In this document: piece after piece, positions 30,293-39,244 of the stretch
Position numbering within the stretch: the first letter of the stretch is position 1
Layout of the letters: each line of letters opens with the position of its first letter
Origin: DATEVL01 sp035471625
Lineage (GTDB): Bacteria; Chloroflexota; Anaerolineae; Anaerolineales; E44-bin32
Assembly: GCA_035471625.1 (NCBI GenBank)
Contig: DATIPT010000037.1
Coordinates: 58,893-122,892, forward strand
Length of the DNA stretch: 64,000 nt
Direction: 5' to 3'
The notes under the pieces: model-generated
Database searches by the model: none
Seen by the model: only the letters and a program-made list of their open reading frames with translations
Told to the model about the DNA's origin: nothing
Program-made: the position numbers and the translations under genes

Positions 30293-31585
30293 ATGGCTTC
30301 TGAGACACTGAGCATCACCGACAACCGGACCGGGAAGAGCTACGAGATCCCGGTCACCGATGGCACGATCCGGGCCTCGGACCTGCGCCAGATCAAGGCT
30401 TCGGCCGACGACTTCGGCTTGATGTCCTACGATCCGGCCTTCACCAACACCGCTTCCACTCGCAGCGCCATCACGATGGTCGACGGCGACAAGGGAATCC
30501 TGGAGTACCGCGGCTACCCCATCGAGCAGCTGGCCGAACAGAGCACGTACCTGGAGGTCGCCTATCTGATCCTGTTTGGGGAGCTCCCCAGCCAGTCGGA
30601 ATTCGACGCGTGGAAGTATGAAATCACTCATCACACCTTCGTCCACGAGAACATCAAGGAGCTGATGCAGGCCTTCCGGTATGACGCCCACCCGATGGGA
30701 ATGTTCATCAGCACGGTGGCGGCACTCTCGACGTTCTACCCCGAGGCCGGCAAGATCGACGACCCCGCCAACCGGCTGTACCAGATTCGCCGCCTGATCG
30801 CCAAAGTCCCGACGATCGCGGCTTTTTCGTATCGCCACAACCGAGGCCTTCCCTACGTCTATCCCAACAACGACCTCAGCTATGCCGGCAACTTCCTGAG
30901 CATGATGTTCAAGATGTCGGAGGCGACCTACGCGGTCCACCCGGTTCTGGAGAGGGCGCTCGATATCCTGTTCATCATGCACGCCGATCACGAGCAGAAC
31001 TGCAGCACGAACGCGATGCGCGCCATCGGGTCGAGCCGGGTCGACCCGTACAGCGCCCTCTCGGGCGCGGCGGCGGCGCTGTATGGACCGCTGCATGGCG
31101 GAGCCAACGAGGCCGTCCTGCGCATGCTCGCCCAGATCGGGGATGTCTCGCAGGTCCCGTCGTTCATCGAACGCGTCAAGGCCGGCGAGGGGCGCCTGAT
31201 GGGCTTCGGCCACCGGGTCTACAAGAACTACGACCCTCGGGCGCGCATCATCAAGCGCGTCGCCGATGAGGTCTTCGAGGTCACAGGTCGCAACCCGCTG
31301 ATCGACATCGCCCTCGAACTGGAACGGATCGCCCTGCAGGACGACTACTTCGTCTCACGCAAGCTGTATCCAAACGTCGATTTCTACTCCGGGATCATCT
31401 ACCAGGTGATGGGGATCCCGGTGGACCTCTTCCCGGTGCTGTTCGCGATCCCCCGGACGGTCGGGTGGCTGGCCCAATGGCAAGAGATGGTCGTCGACCC
31501 GGAGCAGAAGATCGCCCGTCCGCGCCAGATCTTCACGGGACAGCCGAAGCGCGACTACGTCCCGATCGCCAAGCGCCGATCCTGA
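30293..31585 (+). CDS. gltA: citrate synthase
   Basis: A 430-residue type of citrate synthase. Active-site residues lie in the motifs YRGYPIEQLAEQ, NCSTNAMRAIGSS region, PLHGGANEAVLRML and GFGHRVYKNYDPRA. It condenses acetyl-CoA and oxaloacetate in the TCA cycle. The ATG at 30293 has GAGGAGA about 6 bases upstream; longer in-frame readings extend into the divergent gene and are not expected. TAGAAT (30244-30249) may be the -10. The 3' side has a strong hairpin. It is divergently placed to the CDP-alcohol phosphatidyltransferase gene. Confidence 0.95.
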   Translation: MASETLSITDNRTGKSYEIPVTDGTIRASDLRQIKASADDFGLMSYDPAFTNTASTRSAITMVDGDKGILEYRGYPIEQLAEQSTYLEVAYLILFGELPSQSEFDAWKYEITHHTFVHENIKELMQAFRYDAHPMGMFISTVAALSTFYPEAGKIDDPANRLYQIRRLIAKVPTIAAFSYRHNRGLPYVYPNNDLSYAGNFLSMMFKMSEATYAVHPVLERALDILFIMHADHEQNCSTNAMRAIGSSRVDPYSALSGAAAALYGPLHGGANEAVLRMLAQIGDVSQVPSFIERVKAGEGRLMGFGHRVYKNYDPRARIIKRVADEVFEVTGRNPLIDIALELERIALQDDYFVSRKLYPNVDFYSGIIYQVMGIPVDLFPVLFAIPRTVGWLAQWQEMVVDPEQKIARPRQIFTGQPKRDYVPIAKRRS

Positions 31586-31611
31586 TTCGCGACCCCGCGC
31601 CCGCAAGACAA

Positions 31612-31639
31612 AGACCCCGGAGATGGATCTCCGGGGTCT
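31612..31639. terminator. hairpin between citrate synthase and the acyltransferase gene
   Basis: A perfect 12-base-pair stem (AGACCCCGGAGA and its complement) closed by TGGA sits 26 bases after the citrate synthase stop and 24 bases before the end of the convergent gene. No U-tract on either side. It likely ends both transcripts. Confidence 0.6.
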
Positions 31640-31663
31640 CGCGTTCCGTGCGGAGTTCTTCGG

Positions 31664-32590
31664 CTAGCCCGGAAGCCCGCTCGGCACCCCGGTTCTTAGC
31701 CACTCCCAGTGATCCTGCAGGGTGCGCCGCGCCGAAGCGATCACGTCCGCCATCGGATTGCCCGACGGCGAAGCGACCGGCGCCTCGGGTGCCAGATGGA
31801 CCGGCGCCAGCGTCATCGAGATCGTCTGCTGGAGCCAACGTGGAGACATCACTTGGCGGGCGATCTGGTACATCTCCGCCACCGTCTGCCGGCCGGCCAG
31901 GTCCCGACGTCGTCGTGTGAGAGGATGCTGCAAGGCCCTAGGCGAAACCACGCCGCTTACGATCGCCATTACCCAGCGCAGCTCCGGGACCGCGTCCAAG
32001 ACCAGACGAACGCTCGGCGACCAGTCGTCGATCGACGATTCCGCTTCGGGGAAGATCGCCGGGTCGGGCTCGACCTTGCCGCGCGGGAAGAGCAGCAGCG
32101 AGCCGCCCTGGCGCAGGTGCCGGATCGACTCACGCAGCGCGCCCATCCGCTGGTGGGTTTCCTCCCGGCTCACCAGGACGAGATGGCGTGCGACCTCCGG
32201 GAGGTTCCGCAGGAAAGGCAGGCCGCTGGCGACGATCTTGAGATCGTCGCGGCCGAGACCGACCGCCAGCGCCAGGCAATCGATCCCCCCGGGGTGGTTG
32301 CTCGTGATCAGCAGCGGCCCGTGCCGGGGGACCTCGGCCTGTTCCCGGACCCGGACCTCGACGCGGTGCGACTCGAGGGCCCAGCGCGCCGCCTCGGGGA
32401 GACTCCGTGTGGCAACGTACCGGTCGAACACGACACCTAGGCTGGCGAACCGACTGGCCGGCCGCCCGAACAACGGTCGGATCAGCGACCGGGTCCAGCG
32501 ATTGGGCTTCAGGCCCAGCGCCATGATGAACTCATCCAGCAGGATGCCGGTCAGAAAGGACGATTCGGGAATCCCACGAGTCTCATCCAT
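31664..32590 (-). CDS. PlsC-like 1-acylglycerol-3-phosphate acyltransferase family protein
   Basis: A 308-residue acyltransferase-fold protein. The catalytic H-x4-D motif is NHPGGIDCLAL, and the acceptor-site motif is LLLFPRGKVEPDP in place of FPEGT. No transmembrane helix is obvious. It could acylate a lysophospholipid or another alcohol. ATG 32590 is chosen as the shortest plausible start; an ATG at 32605 also fits, but neither has a strong ribosome binding site. It converges with citrate synthase. Confidence 0.8.
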   Translation of the reverse strand: MDETRGIPESSFLTGILLDEFIMALGLKPNRWTRSLIRPLFGRPASRFASLGVVFDRYVATRSLPEAARWALESHRVEVRVREQAEVPRHGPLLITSNHPGGIDCLALAVGLGRDDLKIVASGLPFLRNLPEVARHLVLVSREETHQRMGALRESIRHLRQGGSLLLFPRGKVEPDPAIFPEAESSIDDWSPSVRLVLDAVPELRWVMAIVSGVVSPRALQHPLTRRRRDLAGRQTVAEMYQIARQVMSPRWLQQTISMTLAPVHLAPEAPVASPSGNPMADVIASARRTLQDHWEWLRTGVPSGLPG

Positions 32591-32667
32591 GGTTCTTGAC
32601 TTCATCCTACCCGAGAATCCGTGCCGGCAACAGGGGACACTCGACCCGCCCCAGGAGAGGCAGGATG

Positions 32668-34395
32668 TCACCCTTCGCTCTGTACCTCCGCCCGGGCGAT
32701 CACGATCGGCGTATTGGGAATCGCATCGGCGTACCCGAGAAAGCGTTCGATCTCGGCTCCGTCGTGAGCGCGCAGGTTCTCAATCCAACGGTACCCGATC
32801 GACTGGAACAGCAGCTCGACCTCGACCGTGTATGGCGCCCGTCGAGTCCCGCTGAGGGGGACGTCCAGCAGGATCCGATCGCTGCCGCCGACGAAGTCGG
32901 CATCCTCGCGGGCCCCGCCCCGTACGGCGATGTCCTCATAAGGGGCCCCCTTCTGGAACCCATCGGCCAGGAGGCGGTTGTCCTTCCAGTAGCCGGCCGC
33001 CCGCAACAACTCGGTCGTCACCCCGCCTTCTGAGTCGCGCAGGATCGCCTCGTAGATCTGGACCTGGTTGTCGGCGACGATCGCCAGGTAGTGCTGCTCG
33101 AACTGGTCAGGGTCGGCGTCGTTGTCGTTCCCAACAATCGAGCCATCCGGGTTGACCGCCCCCGACTCGAACACGACCGTGCCATCGGCATCCCGCACGA
33201 CGATGTGCAGCCAGGCGCGGCGGGACGGATAGGCGGTCGGGAACTTGTGGCCGGCCAGGTTGGTGACCTCGACCTCGGCCGAGAGCCGGGCCCCGCGCAA
33301 CGTCACCTCCTCCAGGACGACTTCGGCGGTCTCGGTCTGCAGGAAGTCCAGGGTTGAATCCAGGGCTTCCTGGAAATGCTCCGGGCGCGCCGTCACGTTC
33401 ATCTCCTCGCCGAAGGTGGCGAACATCTCCAAGACAAACGGATTGGCGCCCGGGAAGATGTGACGGGCGAAGGGACTGCGGGGATTGACGCTCGACGAGG
33501 CGATATTGACCCCGCCCTCGGCGTCGGGCATATGACAGGCGGCGCAGGTCGCCGTGCGGCGGTAGCTGCTGTAGAACCACTCCAGGTAGGGGACCTGCTC
33601 CGGGAACTCTCCAATGACGTTCCCCGACGCGTCCAGCACGGGCGTATACAGAGTGTGGCAGGTCGCACAGACTTCAGACGAGGAGAGGTGCAGCGACTGC
33701 ACCGGGACATATCCTGAGCCCGCCACCATGATCCGGGATTGGGCTTCGTCGATCGAGTAGGGTCCGAAGGCCAGGCGTTCACCTTCGGGCAGCTCGGCGT
33801 CGATCACGAACCCGCCGTTGTACGAGCCGGGCAACCCCAGCCCGTCCTCCCGAATCTGATGACAGACCGAACAGGAGATCCCGTCCATGGCGAAGGTGTG
33901 GAGCTCGTGCTCGGGATCGGCGAACCCGCCGTCGAGAATCTGAGTGCTCGAGCCGCGCACGTCGGCTGTGAACTGGGCCATCGGCATGTGGCACCGGGCA
34001 CACGTATCTTCGATGACGTCGCGCTGGCCCGGATTGGATCCGACCTCCGCCCGGACGCTGGCCAGCCAGTACGGGTCGCGGGCCGAATTCGCCATCAGCG
34101 TCCCCCGCCATTCGGAGCCCAGCGAGACGTCGGCGCCGCTGTCGTCGGTCAGCGACTCGTGGCAGACCGCGCAGGCGCCGGAGGCCGAGAAGTACAGCCC
34201 CTTGTCCGTCGGGAGCGCCGGACCCCCGCCGCCTTCCTCGACCTCGGCGGTCGGGGTGTGCGCCGGAGTCGCCGTCGGCGGCGGCGTCCGCGTTGGGCGT
34301 GGGGAAGCCGAGGTCGTATCGGTCGGGACGGCCGTGGCCGGCGTACAGGCCGCCACCGCCAGCAGGGCCAGGATCGCTAGGGTTCGTTTCTGCAT
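32668..34395 (-). CDS. pentaheme cytochrome c lipoprotein
   Basis: A 575-residue exported protein. Signal and lipobox are LLAVAACTP (Cys17), followed by a Thr/Pro-rich linker (to residue about 58). Five CXXCH heme sites are CAVCH, CARCH, CSVCH, CATCH and CAACH, spread over residues 75-300. The C-terminal half (from about 330) has no heme sites and looks like a beta-rich domain with LAGHKFPTAYPSRRAW. It probably moves electrons at the outer face of the membrane. No partner is evident in the neighbourhood: the next gene is an aminopeptidase. Confidence 0.87.
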   Translation of the reverse strand: MQKRTLAILALLAVAACTPATAVPTDTTSASPRPTRTPPPTATPAHTPTAEVEEGGGGPALPTDKGLYFSASGACAVCHESLTDDSGADVSLGSEWRGTLMANSARDPYWLASVRAEVGSNPGQRDVIEDTCARCHMPMAQFTADVRGSSTQILDGGFADPEHELHTFAMDGISCSVCHQIREDGLGLPGSYNGGFVIDAELPEGERLAFGPYSIDEAQSRIMVAGSGYVPVQSLHLSSSEVCATCHTLYTPVLDASGNVIGEFPEQVPYLEWFYSSYRRTATCAACHMPDAEGGVNIASSSVNPRSPFARHIFPGANPFVLEMFATFGEEMNVTARPEHFQEALDSTLDFLQTETAEVVLEEVTLRGARLSAEVEVTNLAGHKFPTAYPSRRAWLHIVVRDADGTVVFESGAVNPDGSIVGNDNDADPDQFEQHYLAIVADNQVQIYEAILRDSEGGVTTELLRAAGYWKDNRLLADGFQKGAPYEDIAVRGGAREDADFVGGSDRILLDVPLSGTRRAPYTVEVELLFQSIGYRWIENLRAHDGAEIERFLGYADAIPNTPIVIARAEVQSEG

Positions 34396-34411
34396 AGGGG
34401 GGCCTTCCGAC

Positions 34412-35536
34412 CTAGATCGTGAAATCGCCGTCGCGATAGACGACCTCGCCGTCGACACGGATCTCCGAGTCGCGGCGCATGTCGCAGATCATGTCCCAGT
34501 GAATCGCCGACTTGTTGTGGCTGCCGGTATCTGGATAGCCCGCGCCGAGCGCCAAGTGGATCGTCCCGCCGATCTTCTCATCCAGGAGGATGTTGCGGGT
34601 GGGCTTCTGAAGAGCCGCATTCGTCCCGACCCCGAACTCCCCAAGGTAGCGGGCACCCGGATCGGTCTGCAGCATCTGTTCCAGATACTCCTGGTTGCGT
34701 TCGGCGCTCCAGGCAACCACCTGCCCCTTCTCGAACTTCAGCTCCACGCCCTGCACCTCGTGCCCTTTGTGGATCAAGGGGAAGCTGAACCGAACGCGCC
34801 CGTCCACCGAGGACTCGACCGGGCCGGTGAAGATCTCTCCGTCGGGCATGTTGTGGGTTCCGCAGGCATTCACGAACGTCCGATCCCGGATCGAGAGCGT
34901 GAGGTCACAGTCGGGACTTCGGATCTCGACCTGATCGCGCCCGGCCAGTGCCGCCACCAGCTGATCCTGGCGCGCCCGAACCTCCTGCCAGTGCGCCACC
35001 GGGTCGGCCTCGCCATCGACATGACAGCCGCCAAAGACGTAGGCTTCGAACTCCGACAGGCTCATGTCGGAGTCATGGGCATGGCCGAGGGTTGGGAAGA
35101 TCGTCGTCACCCACCGGAACTCGCCGCGCCCGCCGCGCTCCATCTGAGTCCGCAACACCTTGGCCACGGCCCGCTGGCGACGGGCCAACCGGGCGGGATC
35201 GCTCTGCATCAGGATGCGGGTATTGGAGGACGAGTAGATTCGAATGCGCGAGGCGAATTCCTCGTAGGCCTTCTCATGCCAGACCGCCGCCTGGTCGACC
35301 TGGGCATCGGACGCCAGGCGCAGGAAGCTATCGTCAAAGCCGGTGTACGTATCCTGGCCGGCGAAGCTGATCGCCAGAAACGGGTGCCCACCGACCTCCA
35401 GCGTCCGTTCGAAGAGCGCCCGCACCAACGGCTCGGCGGCCGTCTCGGCCTCGATCAGGACGCGGTCCCCCGGCCGGATCGAGGCCGAGTACTGGATCAG
35501 GAGCGTCGCCATTCGCTCGGTTCGGGGATCCATCAT
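34412..35536 (-). CDS. M29 family aminopeptidase
   Basis: A 374-residue metal-dependent aminopeptidase of the thermophilic M29 family. The C-terminal metal site is NMPDGEIFTGPVE, LDEKIGGTIHLALG, and SAIHWDMICDMR, giving the Glu, His and Asp ligands. It removes N-terminal residues from peptides in the cytoplasm. Length is slightly below the approximately 400 usual, without an obvious missing motif. The ATG pair (MMDPRTE) lies 16 bases beyond the cytochrome gene's start, on the same strand but upstream of it, so both could be in one transcript. Confidence 0.9.
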   Translation of the reverse strand: MMDPRTERMATLLIQYSASIRPGDRVLIEAETAAEPLVRALFERTLEVGGHPFLAISFAGQDTYTGFDDSFLRLASDAQVDQAAVWHEKAYEEFASRIRIYSSSNTRILMQSDPARLARRQRAVAKVLRTQMERGGRGEFRWVTTIFPTLGHAHDSDMSLSEFEAYVFGGCHVDGEADPVAHWQEVRARQDQLVAALAGRDQVEIRSPDCDLTLSIRDRTFVNACGTHNMPDGEIFTGPVESSVDGRVRFSFPLIHKGHEVQGVELKFEKGQVVAWSAERNQEYLEQMLQTDPGARYLGEFGVGTNAALQKPTRNILLDEKIGGTIHLALGAGYPDTGSHNKSAIHWDMICDMRRDSEIRVDGEVVYRDGDFTI

Positions 35537-35575
35537 GGGTGTCTCTCCGCGAGTCTCGCATCCCAGCCGGAGCCG

Positions 35576-36208
35576 TCAGGCCGGCCCGGCCACCGTGAGG
35601 AAGTCGTGCGATCCGTGCGAAACGCACGCCGTCAGCCGTCGGAACCACACCTGGAACTGGGCGTCCCGAAACATCGTGCGGCGGTGGTCATCCCAATTCT
35701 TGAGGTCCCTGGTCTCAATCTCGATCATCACGTTGAACATCGAACCACTCAGATCACTGAGGACTCGCGGCCTCTCACCCACCCCCTGATCCACCAGCAA
35801 GGCCCCGTAGGCCTTGGTCAAGTCCAGCGCCTCGGCGACCCGCCACTCGAGGGCCTGAAAGCAGGACCGGACGACGATCGCGCCTCGCCCGGACCAACCT
35901 CGATTCGGCTGATCGACCATCAAGAACTCCCGGCGCCCGTTCTCGGCGAACTGCTTGAAGGACCGGAACCACTCCTGGTAGGCCGGATCAACCTGAAGGC
36001 GACCCATCGCAGCCTGCCACGCTTCGACCGAGTCGACGTGTCGGGCTACGACCAACGTGAACATCTCTCCGGAGAGATCGGTCAGGACCTCGTATTCGGC
36101 CCGATCGTCGGGCCATTCGGCGACTTCCTTCGGAAGCCGCGACCAGTAGTCGATGGCCTGATCCATCCGGCCGAAGCGGACTTGATACGTTTCCCTGACC
36201 TGGATCAT
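35576..36208 (-). CDS. duplicated dimeric alpha-beta barrel (NIPSNAP-like) protein
   Basis: A 210-residue protein built of two similar halves. Half 1 has VRETYQVRFGRMDQAIDYW, YEVLTDLSGEMFTLVV and QEWFRSFKQFAENGRREF; half 2 has VVRSCFQALEWRVAEALDL, PRVLSDLSGSMFNVMI and QVWFRRLTACVSHGSHDF. Each would form a ferredoxin-like barrel domain, so the protein is a single-chain fusion of what is normally a dimer. Function unknown. A TATAAT on the minus strand lies just upstream, and GGAGGGAGG precedes the ATG, so it has its own short-leader promoter. Confidence 0.7.
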   Translation of the reverse strand: MIQVRETYQVRFGRMDQAIDYWSRLPKEVAEWPDDRAEYEVLTDLSGEMFTLVVARHVDSVEAWQAAMGRLQVDPAYQEWFRSFKQFAENGRREFLMVDQPNRGWSGRGAIVVRSCFQALEWRVAEALDLTKAYGALLVDQGVGERPRVLSDLSGSMFNVMIEIETRDLKNWDDHRRTMFRDAQFQVWFRRLTACVSHGSHDFLTVAGPA

Positions 36209-36229
36209 CTGCCTCCCTCCGCAGGGAGG

Positions 36230-36235
36230 ATTATA
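36230..36235 (-). promoter_or_regulatory. -10 element overlapping the upstream stop codon
   Basis: TATAAT on the minus strand includes the TAA stop of the YbaK-like gene and lies 21 bases upstream of the next ATG (36208). It would give a leader of about 15 bases containing the ribosome binding site. Confidence 0.5.
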
Positions 36236-36758
36236 GCGGGTCAGCCGCCCCGGTCTCCGACCTCGCCGCCTCGATCCACGTCGCGCTCGTCAGAGTCATG
36301 AAATCCGAAACCCGCAGGCGGACGTTCACCCCGCGTTCGCCGGCACTCACGACGAACGACTCAAGGATTTCGGCATGACGGTCGAGGTAGACCGGCCACC
36401 CACGGTGAGTCAGTGCCAGGGCCGAGATTCCTCCGACCTTCAGCCCGGTCAGCTTTTCAGCTTCGGCATGAGATGCCATTGCGGCGCGCTTCACCCCCAT
36501 CGCCCGGGCCGCTCGCTTGAGGTCCAGGGTCTTGTCGCCCGGGAGCAAGAGCAACGCCGGTCGAGTCGATCCTTCGAGGACTACAACGAGAGTCTTGAAG
36601 ACCTCGCCGACCGGGACCCCGGCATGGGCGGCCACTCCGGGCGCGTCGTGGATCGATTCAGGGAAGCGGATCTCGGCGTAGGCGATGCCGCGCTGATTCA
36701 TCAAGCGCATCACCTGGGTCTTCCCGCCAGGACGGCGGGACGGTGTGCCGGGTGTCAC
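36231..36758 (-). CDS. YbaK/EbsC family aminoacyl-tRNA deacylase
   Basis: A 175-residue trans-editing enzyme that hydrolyses misacylated tRNA (for example Cys-tRNA-Pro). Family motifs: VGEVFKTLVVVLEGS, LLPGDKTLDLKRAARAMG and GLKVGGISALALTHRG (the GGxSP segment appears as GGISAL). The Lys in VFKTLV is the expected functional residue. GTG 36758 overlaps the FAD oxidoreductase stop (GTGA). The N-terminal 15 residues are not conserved. It sits in a strand-mate group with a UPF0104 protein and an FAD enzyme but is likely unrelated to them. Confidence 0.87.
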   Translation of the reverse strand: MTPGTPSRRPGGKTQVMRLMNQRGIAYAEIRFPESIHDAPGVAAHAGVPVGEVFKTLVVVLEGSTRPALLLLPGDKTLDLKRAARAMGVKRAAMASHAEAEKLTGLKVGGISALALTHRGWPVYLDRHAEILESFVVSAGERGVNVRLRVSDFMTLTSATWIEAARSETGAADPL

Positions 36759-38122
36759 GACGGCTCCCGGGAGGCGAGCATCTCCTGGGCTGCGCGCCGG
36801 GCGACCTCCACGGCGAAATTTGTCCCGCGATCCCAGGGATAGACCTGGCTCATGCTGGCGAACCACAGACCCGGCACCGGCGTCTGGAGCGGAGGGATGG
36901 CTCGGGAGTGATTCAGCGGCGGGATCGGCTGGGCGTACGGAGTCCGGAAGAGCCACGACTTCCGCACCCAGGTCCGCTCAAAGCCCGGGTTGACCCGGTT
37001 CAGCGAAGGCAGGAAGCGATCGAGGAGTTCGCCTTCGGTCAGTGAGAAGTACTCGTGGTCGGGGTCGAGGTAGTCCCCAAGGTAGACCAGGTGATCGCCG
37101 TTGAAGTGCTCCTTCGGCAGAAAATTGGTGTGCTCAACGAGAGCCAGGAACGGGAACCCGGCGGCTTTCGGGAGGTTGTGCCAGTAGACGCCTTGTTCCG
37201 AAAGACGATGGCGGAGGGCCAGGATCAGCACGACCGCCCCCATCGCTTTCAGCGAACGCAGGCCTTGGAGGTAGGCCTCCGGGAGGCTCGGCGCGAGGCG
37301 GGCCAACAGTTCCGGGGACGTCGTCACCAGGCAACGATCGAACGTCTCACGGCCATCCCGCGTCGTGACCGTCAGGCCGCCGGCGGCCTCAGGTTCGATC
37401 TTGTCGACCGCGACGTTCAGGCGCACCGTCCCCCCCGATCGTCGGACCTCCGCCGCCAGGGAGTCGAGAAAAGCCTGGAAGCCTCCGACGAAGGTTCCGA
37501 GGCGAGGCGTGCGGGCCTTGACCCGGGCCCAGAACCACGCCATGTTGACGTCCCGGTAGTGCGGGCCGAACTTCCCTTCCAGCAGTGGCTGCCACAGGAG
37601 GCGGTAGGTCCGCGGGCCCATCCACCGCTCCAGCCACGCGTGTGCCGTCGTACGCTCGAAACGTCTCCAGTCGGGCGCCGCCAGCAGGACCAGGGCAGCG
37701 ACCCCGTAGCGCAATTTGTCGATTACACCCAATGGCGGGAATCGCAACAAGTGCACACCCCGCGCCAACATCCCGGCTCCAGGGAGGCGATCGGCCCATG
37801 CCCATCCCGGGGTCGCCTCCGAGAGAGGCGCGTCGAGCTTGTAGAAACGGCCTTCATGGTAGACCGCCGTCGACGGCCATGGGAACAGGACCCGATCGCG
37901 CCATCCCAGTTCATCGATCAGCCCCAGGACCGCCCGATCGCTGGCAAACCAGTGATGGTAGTAGCGCTCCACTGACCACGCCCACTCCGGCTCGCGGAAA
38001 CCGGCGGCCAGACCGCCGACCTGCGAATCGGCTTCGAACACGACCACGTCATGCCCCGCCCGGGCGAAATCATGCGCCGCGGCGAGGCCCCCGGCCCCGG
38101 CGCCGATGACGGCGAGTTTCAC
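36755..38122 (-). CDS. FAD-dependent oxidoreductase (amine-oxidase/desaturase-like)
   Basis: A 455-residue flavoprotein. The N-terminal dinucleotide motif is VIGAGAGGLAAAHDFARAG with VFEADSQVGG following, typical of protoporphyrinogen oxidase, carotenoid desaturase and UDP-galactopyranose mutase-like enzymes. The active-site mid-region WSVERYYHHWFASD and C-terminal PGLWFASMSQVYPWDRGT resemble glycolipid- or sugar-linked members. GTG 38122 overlaps the UPF0104 gene's stop and has AGGAG 8 bases upstream. Its operon partner is a flippase-domain protein, so a role in lipid or exopolysaccharide modification is likely; the substrate is unknown. Confidence 0.8.
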   Translation of the reverse strand: MKLAVIGAGAGGLAAAHDFARAGHDVVVFEADSQVGGLAAGFREPEWAWSVERYYHHWFASDRAVLGLIDELGWRDRVLFPWPSTAVYHEGRFYKLDAPLSEATPGWAWADRLPGAGMLARGVHLLRFPPLGVIDKLRYGVAALVLLAAPDWRRFERTTAHAWLERWMGPRTYRLLWQPLLEGKFGPHYRDVNMAWFWARVKARTPRLGTFVGGFQAFLDSLAAEVRRSGGTVRLNVAVDKIEPEAAGGLTVTTRDGRETFDRCLVTTSPELLARLAPSLPEAYLQGLRSLKAMGAVVLILALRHRLSEQGVYWHNLPKAAGFPFLALVEHTNFLPKEHFNGDHLVYLGDYLDPDHEYFSLTEGELLDRFLPSLNRVNPGFERTWVRKSWLFRTPYAQPIPPLNHSRAIPPLQTPVPGLWFASMSQVYPWDRGTNFAVEVARRAAQEMLASREPS

Positions 38123-39120
38123 GCCAATCGCTCCTGTTGGGCGGCCTGCTGCGCCGATCGCCAGCTCAGGCCCTCCCGCAGCATGTAGTACGCCCCGAGG
38201 AGCGTGACCGGCAGCCACAGCGCGGCGTGCAAGACGAAGGTATAGGCGGCGGCCACTTCCGGATTGACCCCGGTCGCCTCCAGGACGGCGATCCCCGGCG
38301 CGTCAAAGGTGCCGACGTAGCCCGGCGCCGACGGCAAGGTCGTCGCCAGGTTGACGACACCGTTCATCAGCATCAGAGTGAAGAAATCGACCTGGAACGG
38401 GAAGGCATGCATCACGAACCAGTACTTCAGCGTCTCCAGCAGCCAGATCACGATCGACGTAGCCAGGACCATCAAGACGTCCAGCGGCGAGCGAAGCGCG
38501 GCCAGGCCGATCAGGAACTGGCCGAAGAGCGCGTGCGCTCTCTCCCGGAACCGCCAGGGCAAGACCCGCTCGATCCCGAAGTCGGCCAGGCGCGCCGCGA
38601 ACGTCGGGAAGATCGCCAGCACAACGAACGCCGCCGTCGCGCCCAGGAAGAGGATCGCGCCTCCAATGGCCAGGCCGCGCACGCCCGGCCCGACTTGGTC
38701 GCCGGCCAGGCGCGGCAAGTTCAGAAAGACGAAACCGAGCATGACAATCCCATCGAAGGCCCGCTCGACAAGGATCGTCGCCAGAGACGACGCCATCCCG
38801 ACGTTTTCATCGCGCTTGAGGACATACAGGCGCAAGATCTCCCCGGCCCGAACCGGGAAGATGTTGTTCCCCAGATAGCCGATGGTGACGATCGGGAAGA
38901 GCCGTCGGGTCGAGAGCGGTCGAATGGGCCGCAGCAGGTAGTGCCATCGCCACGCCCGGGCATAGACCCCGACGAAGTAGGCGGCGATCCCGGGGATCAG
39001 CCACAGGTACTCGGCGTCGCGGACGGCCTGCAGGACTTCCTGGAGTCGCAGGCCGCGCAAGGCGAGCGCCAGGAACACGAGACTGATGACGATCCCCAGC
39101 CACAACTGCCAGCGGCGCAC
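38119..39120 (-). CDS. UPF0104/LPG-synthase-like flippase-domain protein, copy 2
   Basis: A 333-residue membrane protein with about eight helices. Motifs LRDAEY..(LIPGIAAYFVGVYARAWRW), VTIGYLGNNIFPVRAGEILR, TILVERAFDGIVMLG and LPSAPGYVGTFDA define the AglD/UPF0104 group. GTG 39120 is preferred over a TTG at 39135: GGAG lies five bases upstream. The next gene (FAD enzyme) overlaps by four bases. A minus-strand TAAAAT about 50 bases upstream may be the promoter, and a hairpin lies in the leader. Confidence 0.84.
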   Translation of the reverse strand: MRRWQLWLGIVISLVFLALALRGLRLQEVLQAVRDAEYLWLIPGIAAYFVGVYARAWRWHYLLRPIRPLSTRRLFPIVTIGYLGNNIFPVRAGEILRLYVLKRDENVGMASSLATILVERAFDGIVMLGFVFLNLPRLAGDQVGPGVRGLAIGGAILFLGATAAFVVLAIFPTFAARLADFGIERVLPWRFRERAHALFGQFLIGLAALRSPLDVLMVLATSIVIWLLETLKYWFVMHAFPFQVDFFTLMLMNGVVNLATTLPSAPGYVGTFDAPGIAVLEATGVNPEVAAAYTFVLHAALWLPVTLLGAYYMLREGLSWRSAQQAAQQERLA

Positions 39121-39136
39121 GTCGTCTCCAAACAAG

Positions 39137-39158
39137 CGGCGGGGAACGCACTCCCCGC
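39137..39158. other. leader hairpin upstream of the UPF0104 gene
   Basis: An 8-base-pair stem (GGCGGGGA and its complement, loop ACGCAC) lies between the likely promoter and start of the UPF0104 gene. On the plus strand it is followed by AATTTTCTATTTT, so it is a textbook terminator for plus-strand (antisense) transcription, although no plus-strand gene is here. Confidence 0.4.
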
Positions 39159-39195
39159 CAATTTTCTATTTTACCATTCAGCCGATGGAACAAAG

Positions 39196-39225
39196 CCGGG
39201 CGTCCCTCGCGTGGGGGACGCCCGG
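39196..39225 (-). terminator. rho-independent-like terminator after the SWIM protein gene
   Basis: An 11-base-pair stem (CCGGGCGTCCC and complement), 8-base loop, 20 bases after the minus-strand stop at 39245. On the minus strand the stem is followed by CTTTGTTCC, a partial U-tract. Confidence 0.55.
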
Positions 39226-39244
39226 TGAATCGGAGGAAACGCGA

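Noticed and set aside
33944..36301. A 785-codon open frame on the plus strand covering the cytochrome and aminopeptidase genes.
   Set aside because: It is antisense to two clear genes and its translation shows the Arg/Pro/His bias of a reverse-frame shadow in high-GC DNA.
39137..39175. A hairpin followed by AATTTTCTATTTT looks like a terminator on the plus strand.
   Set aside because: No plus-strand gene lies upstream, so I kept it only as a leader hairpin of the minus-strand gene with low confidence.
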